A stretch of 64,000 nt of DNA from Diogma glabrata (GCA_963693315.1 OY856186.1:81721040-81785039); one strand, 5' to 3'. Positions 24,308 to 37,508 are shown, counted from the first letter of the stretch. The notes: generated by a model from the sequence alone, not told the origin. Numbers and translations: made by a program.

Positions 24308-25740
24308 AATGTTCTATTAACAAACGATTGCTAGTTTCATTATAATATAATACGAATATTTTAATACATTTTAAGATTCTTCAACTTCGATATGAACAAC
24401 AACAAAGAGTTAAAAAAATCATCGTTTGTGACTTTAAACGAGAAAAAAGAAACTTCAATGGACCCACCAAAGCTATATAATAAAAAACAAATTATAAAGT
24501 GATGAAAAAACAAACCAATAAAATGCAGCTGGATATCATTGGCATCACTCATAGATGCCGCGGTAATCTCAGAGTAGAAGAAAAGCTACTAGCTACTGTA
24601 GCTAGTAAATTTACAAGATTCTCTGGCAATCGCAATGTTTTGGCGTTTGCCGAACGTGGCCGCGAAAAAGTGGCCGAGAAAAATGGCAGATACAAAAGTT
24701 GGTGGACTCGTCAAGGACAGGCGCCTCACGAAGTATAAAATATGTGGTAATCATCAAATGAAATCGGCGAAGGTCCGCTGACTACAAGGCAAAGGGATAA
24801 TTTCTTTCTCTCTTTAACCTCCCATTTGATTTAACAAAAATTTTATAGTTATAATAGTTGTACTCTCTTCCCAGACCAAATTCTAAATTGTGTAACCTAC
24901 TTCCAAATTTTTTCAAAAATGTTCAGCGATAATGTAACCATTTTTTTTATGCGTAACGAAACGGTTCTAAACGAGGTACGCAGGGTAATGTGAAATAAAA
25001 GTCAAAGCACCATAGTAGCAAGGTGAGTAAAAATGCAATGGCATGGAGATTTATTCCAGCTCATTGAAAAGCAGTAGTAACATTAGTAAAGTGACATCGT
25101 GTGAAATTAACTGCTAGTAACAACCTGAAGTGTGAGAAATTATCAACATTTTCGTGTCTAATGACGGCAAACAATAACGCAGCTTAAATCATGTGTTAAT
25201 AATATCATGTGTTAACATTATAAATGATGGAAAGATCAACACACCTGCGCAGAATCAATATATGTACTGTATTTCTCTAACAAAAAAAATATATATTTGT
25301 TTCTCGTTAAAAAGAAAGAAAATAACACAACACCGAAATATAGGATCCGTTAATTGAGTTGGAATACATTATGAAGTAATAAACTAAAAGATGAATTTAT
25401 TTATACAATACAACGTTGTATACGGTCAGATGTTATTTATGAAATGATCTTAAGTTGTTTGATAGTACGGGTATGATTAATGTGATGACTGTTTGTTTTT
25501 TGATTTTAAAAGAAAATGTCCACTGATCAAATCGTTCCACTTTGGAGAAGATATAACTAATAATAGATTAACAAATTGTAACTTTACGAAATTTTAAACA
25601 GAATTTTGTATTATGGTATTTTAAACAAAAATTGACGATCTTGTCCTTATAGAATTGAAATCAGATATCTTCATCAGTTACCTTCATCCAAGTTAATTTT
25701 TTGAAACAATTGTTAATATTTCACGCATATTTAAAAAAAA
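24308..25740. other. Mostly non-coding; one unidentified short frame
   Basis: A 79-codon plus-strand frame at 24499-24738 has higher GC than its surroundings and balanced composition (RGREKVAEKNGRYKSWW near its end), but I recognise no family and see no extension in neighbouring frames. It may be an exon or element remnant. The rest is AT-rich with no supported feature. Confidence 0.35.
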
Positions 25741-25741
25741 C

Positions 25742-26690
25742 TTATAAATTTTTTTGAAGGAAATTTAACTCTCGACAAAGATTATTGTAGAGCTTGGAGG
25801 TTCGGATAGAGTACGAAAGTGACCAGAAGTTACAGGAAATGGATAGTAGGATAATTTTATGAACTCGAAGGGAGGGACAAAATAAAAACCATTGAAACAG
25901 ATAGGAGGGACAGTTAAATTTGAAGATTTTGAAAAATAGAAGTAAGAGTCGGGTGGAGATGTGGCTAGAAAAGGAAGTTCCAAGGAGGTCGTGCGTAAAT
26001 TTAGAGACATGATGGCGGGGTTTAAGGTTGTAGACGAAGCGGACGGCCCAGTTAAATGATTTAGTGAAACAAGTTTTCCAATGTACATCCTGAATAGATT
26101 TCGATGCCATAGTTGAAGATGGGCATAACTATAGCATGAGTGAGGAGTTTTCTTAAATGCAAGAGGAGGAAGTGATTGAGACTATAAAGCTTCCTCATTA
26201 CAGCGGAAGTTCAACCTATAACGAAGTTGATATGAGCCTTCCAGAAAAGATGTTGGTCGATGATAAGCCAGAGACTTCTAACTTGTGGTACAAAGGTGAT
26301 GAGGATGCCATTGAGAAGGATGCTAAGACCATGGTTATGGAGAGATGGAGGACAGTTGCAGAGTATAGCCTGGGATTTAAGTGGGTTCAGAACGAGTTTA
26401 TTGTATTCGGCCCATTCAGAAATATTAGCGAGATCATTGTTCATCTCACTAAAACAAAGATAAAGCTCAGGGATGGGAAGAGCATGGATAATTTTGACGT
26501 CGTCAGCAAAGAGGTGAAGAAGAGAATGATTGATTACTGAAGTAATATCTTTAATATAGATAGAGAACAAGATAGGTCCAAGTATGGAACCTTGAGGGAC
26601 GCCTTTTAAAATGGAAATAGCATTGGACGAGGAATTTCCAGAAACCACGGATTGAGAACTGGTGCTGGTCAATTTTTGCCTAAAACGTAT
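25742..26690 (-). pseudogene. Non-LTR retrotransposon (LINE) RT C-terminal fragment
   Basis: Minus-strand frame 26211-26672 contains GVPQGSILGPILFSIYI (RT motif B) and LFADDVK (catalytic), then ISEWAEYNKLVLNPLKSQ, the standard post-catalytic block. The reading continues with frame changes to 25742, where YNLKPRHHVS and NCPSYLFQWF correspond to the C-terminal region of CR1/Jockey-group ORF2 proteins. 5'-truncated at about 26690, as usual for LINEs, and broken by shifts around 26110-26210. Clade uncertain. Confidence 0.88.
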
Positions 26691-27863
26691 ATTTCGGATG
26701 ATATTTTGAAAAAAAAAATTTTGAAATCCTTCGTAACTCGTAAAACAAATGTCGAAAATTTTGACGAAAAAGTGCTAGTTTTGTTTTTTCTTTTCGGGAT
26801 TATATTTTTATTCCCTTTATTCCATAGCAGAAAAAGAAAATTAGTACTTATTCGTCATCCTTATTATTTATGTTTTTTACGAATTACGAAGAGTTTTTTT
26901 TCAAAATAACATCAGAAATATACATTTAAAGAAAAAATTGGATCGGACCTGTATTGTAGAGAATTAAATTTTCTACAAAAATGTTTTATATGATGTTTTA
27001 TTTAAATCAACATATGCATGAGATAGTTAAAAAATCGATTTTATCAAAAAACCAACTTCGATGATTTTGCGGCACGTGTTCTTTTAATTAAAAAAAATCA
27101 TCCTCGTGTTGTTTATACCAAAACGAATTAGAAGGCGTCTGAGAAAATTTAATTTTTAGCCACCAGTCTAATGTCTCTCCAGGCGATGATAAACTTCCAC
27201 GAACAAAATAATCACTTATACTGAACAAAAATTTAAAGTATAATGACTAATGACAACCTCATCTCAAAAAATACTAGCAAACAATTTCACGATTGATTGG
27301 GACAACTACAGATAAACATTTGCCTGACAACAAAACGAGGTTTGTTTAAAATATAAAGAACGTGGCATTGCATGCAATATAAAAGTAGTTGAATAAATTT
27401 AATAACTATTTCTATGAAAAAAATTTACTTTGGCATTATATCATGAATTTTTCATTTCAAAATAGAAGTTTTTGAAATTGAGTGAACTAAATATAATTTT
27501 CACTTAAACATTACGTGCAGTTGCCTCAACTACACTACATGTTCTATAACTGTACAACTGTTGAATCAATTTCGAAGTTCGATTCACCGTCGGAGCGAGG
27601 TTGAGACACCCGCATTTCGATTAAAAATAGAACATGTTTTTTCAGCGTAGGCAGTTACCTGTAAAAATTACCTGACAAAGAAAATTTCATTGTTTAAAAA
27701 TTAGTAGAAAACAATGAATAATCAGTTTCTTTTCACTTTGACACTCTTTAAAAAAAAATTGATAGCATGTCATAGAGCTTGTGTGGTATGCTTGATAGAA
27801 ACTTTATACATCTTGATAGATGTAATCGAATAGTAAATCTTAAACGGTGAGGAACTGATAACA
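26691..27863. other. No gene recognised
   Basis: AT-rich. The frame at 26652-26909 is low-complexity and unsupported. Confidence 0.45.
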
Positions 27864-27871
27864 CCAGCCAA

Positions 27872-30188
27872 GATAGGCGTAACTAGGTAGGGGCCCAGAG
27901 GGCCCGGCTTCCCCTAGACGAATTTTGCCCCCCCCCCCTAGAAAATTAAGTTCATGCAGAAATAATTTGCTAGTTAGAAAAAACAGAATTGTTTTTTTTA
28001 CCATTAGTAAATCACTTTTTACAATTATTTCAAAAGAGAATTAGTGGTTGTGATATATGATCACCACGCTAGAAAAAACCATCTACCAAAACCATCATTA
28101 AAATATTAGAATTAATAAAATCGAACTAGATTTTGACAATTTTAAATAAACTACATACCACTGATCTTCGTTTCAAATTAATAAGATTTCAACTTTAAAA
28201 GGGTCGTGAGGGTTAGGCGACAGAGGTTCATTCTACAAACCAAAAATGTTGTCAAAAGTGTTTATATAAAATGTTCGTTTATAGCGTGTCTGCCTAAGGA
28301 TTTGAACCAGGCATTGACGAGGAAGGTTCGAATTCATCTGAAACACGAAAATGTGTAGTGGAGTTTTTTTCTGAGAAACTTCAAACCATACATAATTTCC
28401 ATTACATCTTTACTTACTTGAGTTTAATTGATCTTAAAAATCCCCAATGTTCGTTTATCTTATTGGTTCGTATTAGCGAATTTTAAAAGAGAAAACATTT
28501 TCTTTCGAACGATATTCATTTGATATTCACACTTTTTAATAAGACACATTTTAGAGATTGAATTCAACGAAAGACTTGGCAATAAAAACGACCCAGACTT
28601 CGTTTTAAAAAACTGCTTCTGATAACTCCATAAGACTTAAAACCACACCGGAACATAAAATTACCACTTTCTATGTTTTGTTTGTATGGCAAATTGACGA
28701 CGTCATTCATCAGACTTTATATTTTGAGCTTTATATCTTGAATTATCTGAATTTTGAATATCGCTGAATGAAGATCGTTTCACAACAGCAATTCATTAAA
28801 TGGCTAATGAAATGTGTGATTACTGTGAAGTGCGAACGATTAAAAATTAGTATTGAGTTCTAATTAACACTAAAACTATAGGGATTAAAAGCCCGGTATT
28901 TTTGAAGCACGGATTTTGGGATCAAGACATATTTTTACGATCCCTGAATCCCAGAATTATTAAGCTGTAAAGTAACGCCATTTTATTTTATTTTTACGGT
29001 GGCAGTAAAGTAACATTTGTTATTTTTTCAAACAAATTGTATAACTATGACAACAAAAAAAACAAATAATCTGATTGAACTATGAAATTTTGGATCATAA
29101 TTATAGATCAATTATTGACACGAAAAAATTACACCAAATAGTTTGATTGGATTTTGAAAATTTTTGATTCAAATTTTAAAGGCCGGGATCCCGGGCGCCT
29201 GGGATTTGAAATTTATGAATCCCATAGACACGCGATTCAAAACGAAGGCTTAAAATCCCTAACTAGCACTTACAGTAGCAATATGTTACGATTAATACGA
29301 TTTTTGCCTCTATTGTTTTAACCGAAACAGTTTCCACAAATTTTGCAACAATTTTCGAATGGCTAAAATTAGTGGTTAATTTTCTCTGCCATATATGGTT
29401 TTTTACAACTTCTGCGTAAGTTTTGTCGAACTCAATGTCGCTTTCAAGAACAAATGTGCAATCATTTATCTAAATAACTACAGATATAACATCGAATACA
29501 GACGCCGATAAAATAAACAAAAAATAAACCTGACCATTTCCGTTTTCTTGAAACTTAAATAATTAAAAAACTAATACGTGATTGTATTTTTTCCTTAGTT
29601 TTGATACTGGGTGGCACGAAATATGTTAAGAAATTTAGAGACAAGGCAAGTTTAAAATTAAATTCTCTAACGGGTTAACCGATTTTGATATTATTTTTTT
29701 AAAATAATATCAAAAATTTAAAATAATATCTTATAAAAAGTTGTTAGAAAATAAAACATTTTTATTAAATTAACAAATTTAATAATTATTTAATTATTTT
29801 TTTGTTAAAAAGGTACTAAGTAAGGCTTTATAAAAATTTTATACTTATAAAAATTTTATAACCATTTTAAAAAAGCCCTTTTCCTTTTACTTTTTTATAA
29901 TTTAATAATTAATATATTAATAATTTAATAATTTTTAAATTCAATAATTTATATATGATTAATTAATGATTTATTTATTTTGACCCTAATATGTGTCTAA
30001 ATAACTTAAATAATATATTGCACTCTAGTAAAATAATATAAATGACAGTCAAATTGAAAATTAACCTCAAATAGCAATACCCGTTATGTATTAAAAAAAG
30101 AAATAAATACGGGAAATTTTTATTATTTTACTCAACAATATTACGGGGCCAGGCCCCCCCCTGTAACCATTGCTTAGTTACGCCAATG
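27872..30188. mobile_element. hAT-like element, GGCGTAACTA ends
   Basis: The left end GATAGGCGTAACTAGG and the right end, reversed, CATTGGCGTAACTAAG are inverted repeats, each followed inwards by a G/C-rich GGGGCCC block (27899-27940 and 30144-30162). Flanks CCAGCCAA (27864-27871) and CCGGCCAA (30189-30196) match at 7 of 8 positions, fitting a hAT 8-bp duplication. The 2.3-kb interior is AT-rich, carries a nested element at 28879-29261, and has no recognisable transposase. Non-autonomous or badly decayed. Confidence 0.78.
28879..29261. mobile_element. Small nested element, TAGGGATT ends
   Basis: Ends TAGGGATTAAAAGCC and its complement GGCTTAAAATCCCTA, with a CCGGGATCCCGGG segment near the right end. 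Ends and this segment resemble the hAT element at 60243-61462, so it is probably its non-autonomous relative. Target duplication is not clean (ACTAAAAC-like versus ACTAGCAC). Confidence 0.65.
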
Positions 30189-30196
30189 CCGGCCAA

Positions 30197-31795
30197 AGCT
30201 GGTGTAAGTATAATGACTTACAAACTCGTAATCTAATCTAACCTATCATTTGAATTATTTTGCTTGATTTCCATCAGTATTAACAAACATTAAAATATAA
30301 CAATCGCAATTTGTAGCACCAGTAAACTTTTCGATTTACCCGCCTAACTGACAAAAGATTTACTTAAAATTAGAATTTAGAATCTTAAAATTTTTACTCC
30401 AAATAACTACAAAAAATCAATCAAACTAAATATTTTGTTCTTATTTCCTTTGTTATTCTAAAATAGTTTTGTTTTAATTTTATATTTGGAGAGAGATCTA
30501 AAACAGAAGCTATGTTTTGGGATCACGTTTTAATATTTTTGTTTTGTTTATGGTTATAGAAATCAAACCATGAACATATCAATTAACATTCAATGTGATT
30601 TTTAAATTGTATGTAACTTTTTATGCCTGTGTGTTAGAAAAAACAAGACGAGAAATGCTGATCTTATTTTCGGTCAGTTAGGGGTTTTCGTATAATTTTA
30701 TTTAAATTTACTGTCATTCCTAAAAGTCCATGGAATGGAAAGTATATGAGACAATTTTGGACCATCGTCCGTATAGATTTGATAAAAGAAGAATTGCAAC
30801 CAGCAGAAAATATCGAAAACATACATCAACGAAGGATAGTTCTGGTTGGGATTAGTTTTTTTTATTTAAATTAATCTGATACTTCCAATTCTATATGTAC
30901 ACAAACCTGTTTGACCTAGAAATCTACATACTTTGCATTTGAGTTTGAGCACTACCATCGCTGAGCAATGTAGTCCGAAAGAATTCTGAGGTAATAACCT
31001 ATTTTTAACGTTAACCACTTGAATGGTTGCTCAACTTACTCAAAACTATCCTTATATGTTTATATATTGTGCATTATTATAAAAAAAACTTTAATGAAAG
31101 ATTTTGTAAACTAAACAAAATCATCGTTGCAATTTAATTAAGATATTCTAAGATGGAACTAAATAACCGTTCACAGATCGTAGTTATACAATTTCATGCC
31201 AAGCATCAATCTAAAGAAAAAAAAATAATTAAAATTATCTGTAACTTCATGAAATTAACACATGTAATTCTTTAGTTATGCTTCTACAAATATTACATAT
31301 TTTTTTTGCTATATAAAACTAACTGCAGAATTAAATATTTTCAAAGCAATTATTTTCTTTCATATTCAGCACATTTAATAAAGATTAGATATATAATATA
31401 TTCTCGCATATGCACACACGCTTACATAGAAAAATAAATAATAAGAATTATAAACCATAAATATTATATTTTGTTTTTTTTTTGTTGCAATTCACAAATT
31501 ATGATTTTAGAAAAATTAAAAACAAATGATAATTGCATTAAATTGCATTATAAATAGTAACTTACCGGAACGGTCTAGGTTGACCTACGAAGAGATCACC
31601 TATCTCATTCATATTCGCGTGTCTAATGAGCTTAAAACATAAGAATTAGGAATATTAAAATACAAAATAATTAATTCTAAGGTGGCTAATGTAATGTAAC
31701 AGTAAGTGTGTTTGGTTTTTGCAGGCAAACATTTTTATATTAACTTTTACGTATCGTGGATTAATTGGAAATGGGTTAACTAGATGCTTTTCTTT
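30197..31795. other. AT-rich stretch, no gene recognised
   Basis: No supported coding or RNA feature. Around 30865-30945 it resembles 16545-16620. Confidence 0.45.
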
Positions 31796-32189
31796 TTAGG
31801 GTTCCGTTTTTTATACGGAACACTATTGGTGAGAGTACAACGTGTTTTTCACATTATTTCGATTATCTCGTGAACCATTAATCCGATGAACTTAAAATTT
31901 GAGGTGCTTATAAAACTAATTTATCCACACAAGATGGCGGGTTAAGTTGTGTTGTGTTCGTTTGTTTTAAGGAGGTACGATGTGAAGCCTTTGAAAACAA
32001 ACATTTTTTTAGCGAGACGAGTAGGGTATCATATGAAAGGGCATCATTTAAAAATATATTTTGGAATTTTACACCTCACCATTTTTTGTATAATTTTGAA
32101 AAATGACGTTTTCGGGATGTTTTATTGCCCCGATTAACTCCGACCTTACTTCATCGAAAATCTTGAAATATCTTTGGAATGATAAAAAT

Positions 32190-33485
32190 CAGGGTTGTAA
32201 CGTATAATACGGTAACGTATAAAACACGTATTATACGTACGTATAAAACGTATAAAACGTACAGTATAAAACACACAATTATTTACGTTTTATACCATAT
32301 AAAAGTAAAATCCTTAATAGATAAAAATACATTTATATAACATTAACGCGGGCGTTAACTCGTATCGTACTCGTGATATTTAATATTTATAAAGCCTAGA
32401 TTTCGGGACTAATAGGAACAGTTGCTTTAGAAAATATAGCGTCGTCATGATAATTTCTTACCCAACTATTCCTATTAGTTCAGAAAACTTCCACATTTAA
32501 CGTAAATGCTTCTTTTCAAAATATAATTATTTATTTTCAAAACAAATTTAGTCTGCAATAATTTGACATTTCCAACCATACCTATTATTCATCAACGACC
32601 AAAAATGAATTTACTCAATAAACTTCTCACTAAACTTTTTCGTTTGACGTAAATACATATTATTTTAACTATTACAACTTTTGTATAAAAAGAACATTTG
32701 ATCTGCAAGAACCTCTTACTTTCAAACTGTGTCTATTAATTGGAAGTGGTGCAACCCGGATTCACACAACAAAATTTTTTTAAAAACATCTCTCTAATAA
32801 TCTCTAATAATTTCCCTAACTGCTATGAAAAAACGACATTTATTCTGAAACAACATAATATTTCCCAGCTGTTCTTATTAGATGGGAGGAGCTGAAGTTG
32901 GATTGAACCATATTTTATATATTCAATAACATTTCATGATGCCAAATAATTAAGTTCGTTTAAGCCAAATGTTTCTCATCCAAAATGTTTCCCATTAAGT
33001 AAATGTTGGAATCAAAATGAAAGAAAATCATATAGTATACGTGTTGAAAAATTCAAAAATAATTTAATTGCTTAAGTTTAAGTGCTCAAAAAAGTCTCTA
33101 ATATATAATTCACAATTTTCAATATTTAAATCTAGCGAATTAAAAATTATTAACCAGTTTAATGTACAGTAACATAGTCTTTCGTATAAAGTATAAAAAT
33201 ATACATGCAAATAACATCTAGAATTTAAATAGTTTTTGTTATAAATTATAAAATATATAAGTAATTTATAACTACGTTATTATATTTTTACTAAAGTATA
33301 TATATTTTTACTAAAAATATAATTAATATCTGAAGTAAGAAGTATATTTAATTTTTTATGAATGAATTTCAAAAACAAAATCATATTATACGTTTTATAC
33401 GTTATATACGTTTTATACGTTTTATACGTTACGTATTATACGTGTAACGTATAAAACGTTTTATACGTGTATATTAGCAACCCTG
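32190..33485. mobile_element. Non-autonomous hAT element
   Basis: Ends CAGGGTTGTAA and, reversed, CAGGGTTGCTAA. Exact 8-bp duplication ATAAAAAT at 32182-32189 and 33486-33493. Both subterminal regions are rich in ACGTATAAAACG motifs (32209-32280 and 33388-33470), plausible transposase-binding repeats. The 1.3-kb interior is AT-rich with no transposase frame. Confidence 0.93.
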
Positions 33486-34068
33486 ATAAAAATTGAGTAG
33501 GTTTTTAATGAAAAATATAGAGAAGTGGCAGACACTCATAACTATATTTATTAAAGGGGTGGGAATGTTAAGGGGTAAAAACATCATTTAAAACCAGGTC
33601 ATGTGGGGTGTCATTTGAAAGAGCACTTGATTTTAGAAATATTGCCATTTTTTTTAGAATTTCGCAATGCATAGTTTTTGAATTATTATCAATTAAGTGA
33701 CACAAAAAGTTGGTCCACCCCCCTTGCATTTCGAGCCTAATTAACAGAAAAATTTGAAAAAATTCACAGAGACAGGAAGTTTGATAAACTCTAATCGAAA
33801 AATATAGCGAACTCTCAAATAATTATATTTTTGTGTTTTTAAGGGATTGGGGTGGGGAAGGGTGAAAAAAAACTTTTTTGACCCAAGCGAGTGGGGTGTC
33901 ATTTGAAAGAGCACCAAATTTCACAAACTTTGCAATTTTTTTTAGAATTTTGTGGTACACAGTTTTTGAGTTATTCTAAAAAATGTGCAAATTCCAGACC
34001 GTTCCCCCCCCTACGTTTCGACACTGATTGACAGAAAAAATTGAAAAAATTCATGGAGACAGGAAGTT

Positions 34069-34358
34069 TGATGAGCCGTTATGCGACTCAACAAAAATGT
34101 ATTTAATTTTATTAAATAAATAAAACAATTAATTTATTTTATTGAAAGCCCGTTTGATTTTAGAAAATAAAATCTATTTAACAATTTTATAAGCTTTAAA
34201 AAACGAGTTGTTGCTCGACCGAGTGCAATAATCTAATTAAATGTAATTGCTAATTTTAATTTTTAACAAAATAATTTTTTTATTAACTTCCGTTGATTGT
34301 GTTGTCGTTGTTAATATTTTTATGTTTTGGTTTGATTTCGCCGAGTGTTGCCGCTACA
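34069..34358 (-). repeat. Gypsy 3' LTR, full length
   Basis: 290 bp, TGATGAGCCG to GCCGCTACA. Shares both ends with the shortened right LTR. Confidence 0.93.
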
Positions 34359-34375
34359 AACACTCCCCCACCAGA
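34359..34375 (-). promoter_or_regulatory. Polypurine tract of the Gypsy element
   Basis: On the minus strand the bases before the 3' LTR read TGGTGGGGGAGTGTT, a purine-rich plus-strand primer site. Confidence 0.85.
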
Positions 34376-34389
34376 TCGAAAATTGTATT

Positions 34390-35458
34390 TTAGATTGATG
34401 TGAAGTCGAAACGAACGCGTTTGTTGGTTTTGTGTGTACAAATTTTGTCTGCCGACAAGATGCTGTAGGCTGGTTTCAACCTGTCGATGCCGATCGTCGT
34501 GTTTTTTCCGTGAACGTTCACGACGAAAAATTTACGCAGTTTGCGTACAACTGCAAACGGCCCTTCGTAAGGTGTACTAAGGGATCCTTTTACTTTGTCC
34601 ACTCGGACAAAAACGTGTGTGCAATTGTTAAGATCTTTAGGGATGAAGATGTCGGTCTGATTGGATTGCCTAGGAGGTGTAGGAATTAGCGTTTGCATAT
34701 TACTTCGCAATCTCTTAATGAACTCAGAAGTATCCGAGGTGTTGGCTGTAGGGGAATCGACAAAGAATTCGCCGGGGATCTTAAGAGTTTGACCATACAC
34801 TAGTTCTGCAGGTGTGCAGTCGAGGCCTTCTTTGAATGAAGTTCTGATGCCAAGTAAAACCAGTGGGAGTTCAGTGCTCCAATGAACGGTATTGCATCTC
34901 GCTTTAAGTTGACGATGGAAGCGTTCGACAAGACAGTTTGCTTTAGGATTGTAAGCAGTTGTGCGGATTCGATGAGATCCTAGAAGCTTAGTGAGCTCGG
35001 TGAACAGATTGGATTCGAATTGTCCGCCACGATCTGTCGTTATGACCGAAGGAATACCAAACCTGGAGATATATTCCTGTAACAATGTTGAAGCAATGGT
35101 ACTTGCTGTCATGTCCTTTAATGGGTATGCTTCTGGCCAACGTGTGAAGCGGTCTACTGAAGTCAATATGTAGCTGTACCCATTTGATTGTGGTAGTGGT
35201 CCAACGATATCAATGTGGATATGTTCAAATCTACAATTTGGTAAATCAAATTTACCAATCGCAGATTTTGTGTGTCTGTGAATTTTTGATCGTTGACACG
35301 ATTCACAAGATTTAGCCCATATCCCTGAGTCTACATTCATTCGTGGCCAAAAATACTTCGATGTAATTAATTTTCGCGTTGCACGTCTGCCAGGATGTGA
35401 TAAACCATGCAAGTTATCGAAAATCGTTTTTCTGATGCTGTGTGGGACGTATGGTCGA
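34390..35458 (-). pseudogene. Gypsy integrase
   Basis: 340-codon open frame (34390-35412) beginning inside the polyprotein. The zinc-binding H...H...C..C is seen in [10 protein letters not shown] and CESCQRSK. Catalytic D, D and E are visible in [19 protein letters not shown] and NCLVERFHR (D,D-35-E type). The C-terminal region holds [13 protein letters not shown] and a small basic tail ending with [17 protein letters not shown]-like sequence just upstream is in another frame, next to the deletion that joins RT to integrase at about 35460. This is the best-preserved domain of the element and retains all visible active-site residues. Confidence 0.95.
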
Positions 35459-36004
35459 TTATAACCAGAAGATGTCTCGCACCAGATATTTAAGATGTTC
35501 TGCTTCGGAGCGGCTAGCTATGAGGATATCATCTATATAGACGAAGACGAAATCCAGTTCCTTTGTTACTTCGTTGATGAAGCGCTGGAATGTCTGTGCT
35601 GAGTTTCGTAAACCGTAAGGCATACGAGTGAACTCGAACAATCCAAAAGGTGTAGTTATAGCTGTTTTATGAATATCCTCATCTGCCACAGGAATCTGGT
35701 GATAAGCTCTTACCAGATCTATTATGGAAAAAACTTTGCATCCTGCTAGTTGCAAGGAAAAATTTTGTATGTTTGGGATGGGATATCTATCCGGAACAGT
35801 AGCAGCATTAAGCTGTCTGTAGTCTCCACAAGGTCGCCAGTCCTTGTCCTTTTTCTGGACCATGTGCAAAGGAGAGGAGACTGGAGAGTTAGAAGGGCGA
35901 CAAATATCTAGTTCCACCATATGTTCGAATTCGGTCTTTGCAGCTTTGAGTTTCGTCGGGTCCAAGCGTCTTGGATTAATGGATGGAAGTCTTCCATTAG
36001 TCAC
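35459..36004 (-). pseudogene. Gypsy RT, truncated after the catalytic motif
   Basis: 181 codons with [32 protein letters not shown], the [16 protein letters not shown] block (family LDL.KAYHQI), [18 protein letters not shown], and [11 protein letters not shown] (catalytic DD). Translation ends just beyond, where sequence jumps to the integrase N-terminus; at least the RT thumb, connection and all of RNase H are absent. The Met start is internal. A frameshift separates it from the protease piece. Confidence 0.95.
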
Positions 36005-36026
36005 AATGTAATGCTTTACATTGTGT

Positions 36027-36420
36027 TTAATTGGGAGGCCATTGTTTGGTGCCTCGAAGTGACGAAAACTTTTTCAGGAGAGTGCCGAATTGATTGTCGA
36101 TGCTGAAATGTTTAGGAGTAGGCGTATTACATTTAGTGATAATTGCATTCACATGTAGGGATGTTTTAGAATCAATTAACTTCCTATTTTTCAGATCGAC
36201 CAAAATGTCATACTTCGAGAGGAAATCAACACCTAACATCTGCCAGTATGAAAGTGGGTGTGAATGTACGCCTAAGTCTGATGTTAAGTTTTAACAGCTT
36301 AGTACCATATGTGGGAATTGCTGTACCATTAGCAGCAGTTAGTGTTTGAATGGGATCTTTATTGCCGTGTGGAAATGTAGAATGGGGTAGTACTGAGACT
36401 TCAGCACCGCTATCGATCAA
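36027..36420 (-). pseudogene. Gypsy aspartic protease, frameshifted
   Basis: Two overlapping frames. The first (36226-36420) has the active-site IDSGAEVSVLP and continues to FILADVRC. The second (36027-36239) resumes with MLGVDFLSKYDILVDLKNRKL, the usual second conserved block. A single-base shift at ~36230 separates them. Confidence 0.92.
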
Positions 36421-37424
36421 AAACTGTAATAAGTTTTCATCGTCCCTAACAAAAAGACGGCGTGAATTGTAGATCCCACTGTTAGACGTAGTAACAGCGG
36501 GACTTATTAGTTTCCCGAGTCCTTAGATTGCGAAGCTGTTGCATCCTGTTTGTATTGGTACGGTTGTAAACATTTACGTGCTTCGTTGCCAAATTTGGTG
36601 TGATAATAACAAATATCTCGTGATCTAAAAGAAGATCGGTGACGAGATCTAGAAGAGCGTCTGTAATTGTAGTTCGCTCTTGAAGTAGATGGACGACTTC
36701 TATAACCTATGTCTTGACGTGACAGTCGGTTACAAAGGTCATCGAATCGTTTGTTGAGATGATGTTCGAGTCAAAATTCGAGATTAGCAAGGTCGTTATC
36801 CCTATCACATGGCGTTTCCTTGCTATGGGATGTTGACTGCGATGTTGCAGCAATCGAAGAGGAAGTGGGTTGAGCAACTTCCCAGATTTTATCGGCAATA
36901 GGAAGGATTTCTAGAAGATCCTTGTCTGCCCAAGGAGCCACAGATGTTCTTAAAAGTGTTGGCAAGCGTTTAAGCCAAAGCTGTTTGAGAAGGTCGTTAT
37001 TGACCAATGTTGAATCGCCGGCTTCTGATTCAAGCTTGCGGTAAAATTCCGATGGGGTATTGTCTCCCATTTCTTGAAGACCTGAAACAAGTCTATCTAA
37101 ACGCTTGCCTGCACTTATAGAGTGTCGCTCTAAAAGTGCTTTTTTTGGAAAACCGCATTGATTTTGTGCTGTGGCGGATGCTTTAATAATGCCCATGATG
37201 TTAACCACAACATCTTGCGGCAGAGCAGTGAGCACTGCATTAAATTTGTTGACATCCTTGTTTATTCTGTTTGTTTTGAAAGTGGTTTCTGCAATAAGAA
37301 ACCGAGCTTCCACTTGGTCATGCCAGAACGTCGGTAATTTAATTTTGGTTATATTAATTATTTCATCTCTTTTTGAATTACCAGGCTTTGGAGTGGGAAC
37401 CTCTTTCTCGTCGGAAGATGACAT
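36421..37424 (-). pseudogene. Gypsy gag with CsRn1-type Cys-His box
   Basis: The frame starts at 37424 (MSSSDEKE) and reads IKLPTFWHDQVEARFLIAE, the gag motif of CsRn1-like elements, then NPS-like NTPSEFYRKLE and LKQLWLKRLP. A TGA at 36771-36773 interrupts it; the same frame then continues through an Arg/Ser-rich linker to ICYYHTKFGNEARKCLQPY (~36555-36615), an atypical C..H...C box whose last Cys is replaced by Tyr. It runs on into the protease. No major homology domain of retroviral type is present. Confidence 0.9.
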
Positions 37425-37508
37425 ATTTTATTAAGATTTCAAGTGTAATGACTAATTGTAATGACTAATTGTAATGACTAATTGTGTACAATAATTGTGT
37501 AACTTTTG

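Noticed and set aside
26157..26540. 127-codon plus-strand frame with balanced composition
   Set aside because: Lies antisense to the LINE RT block with GVPQGSILGP and FADD motifs, which explains its openness.
28295..28340. tRNA-like B box (GGTTCGAATTC)
   Set aside because: No A box at the right spacing and no foldable cloverleaf.
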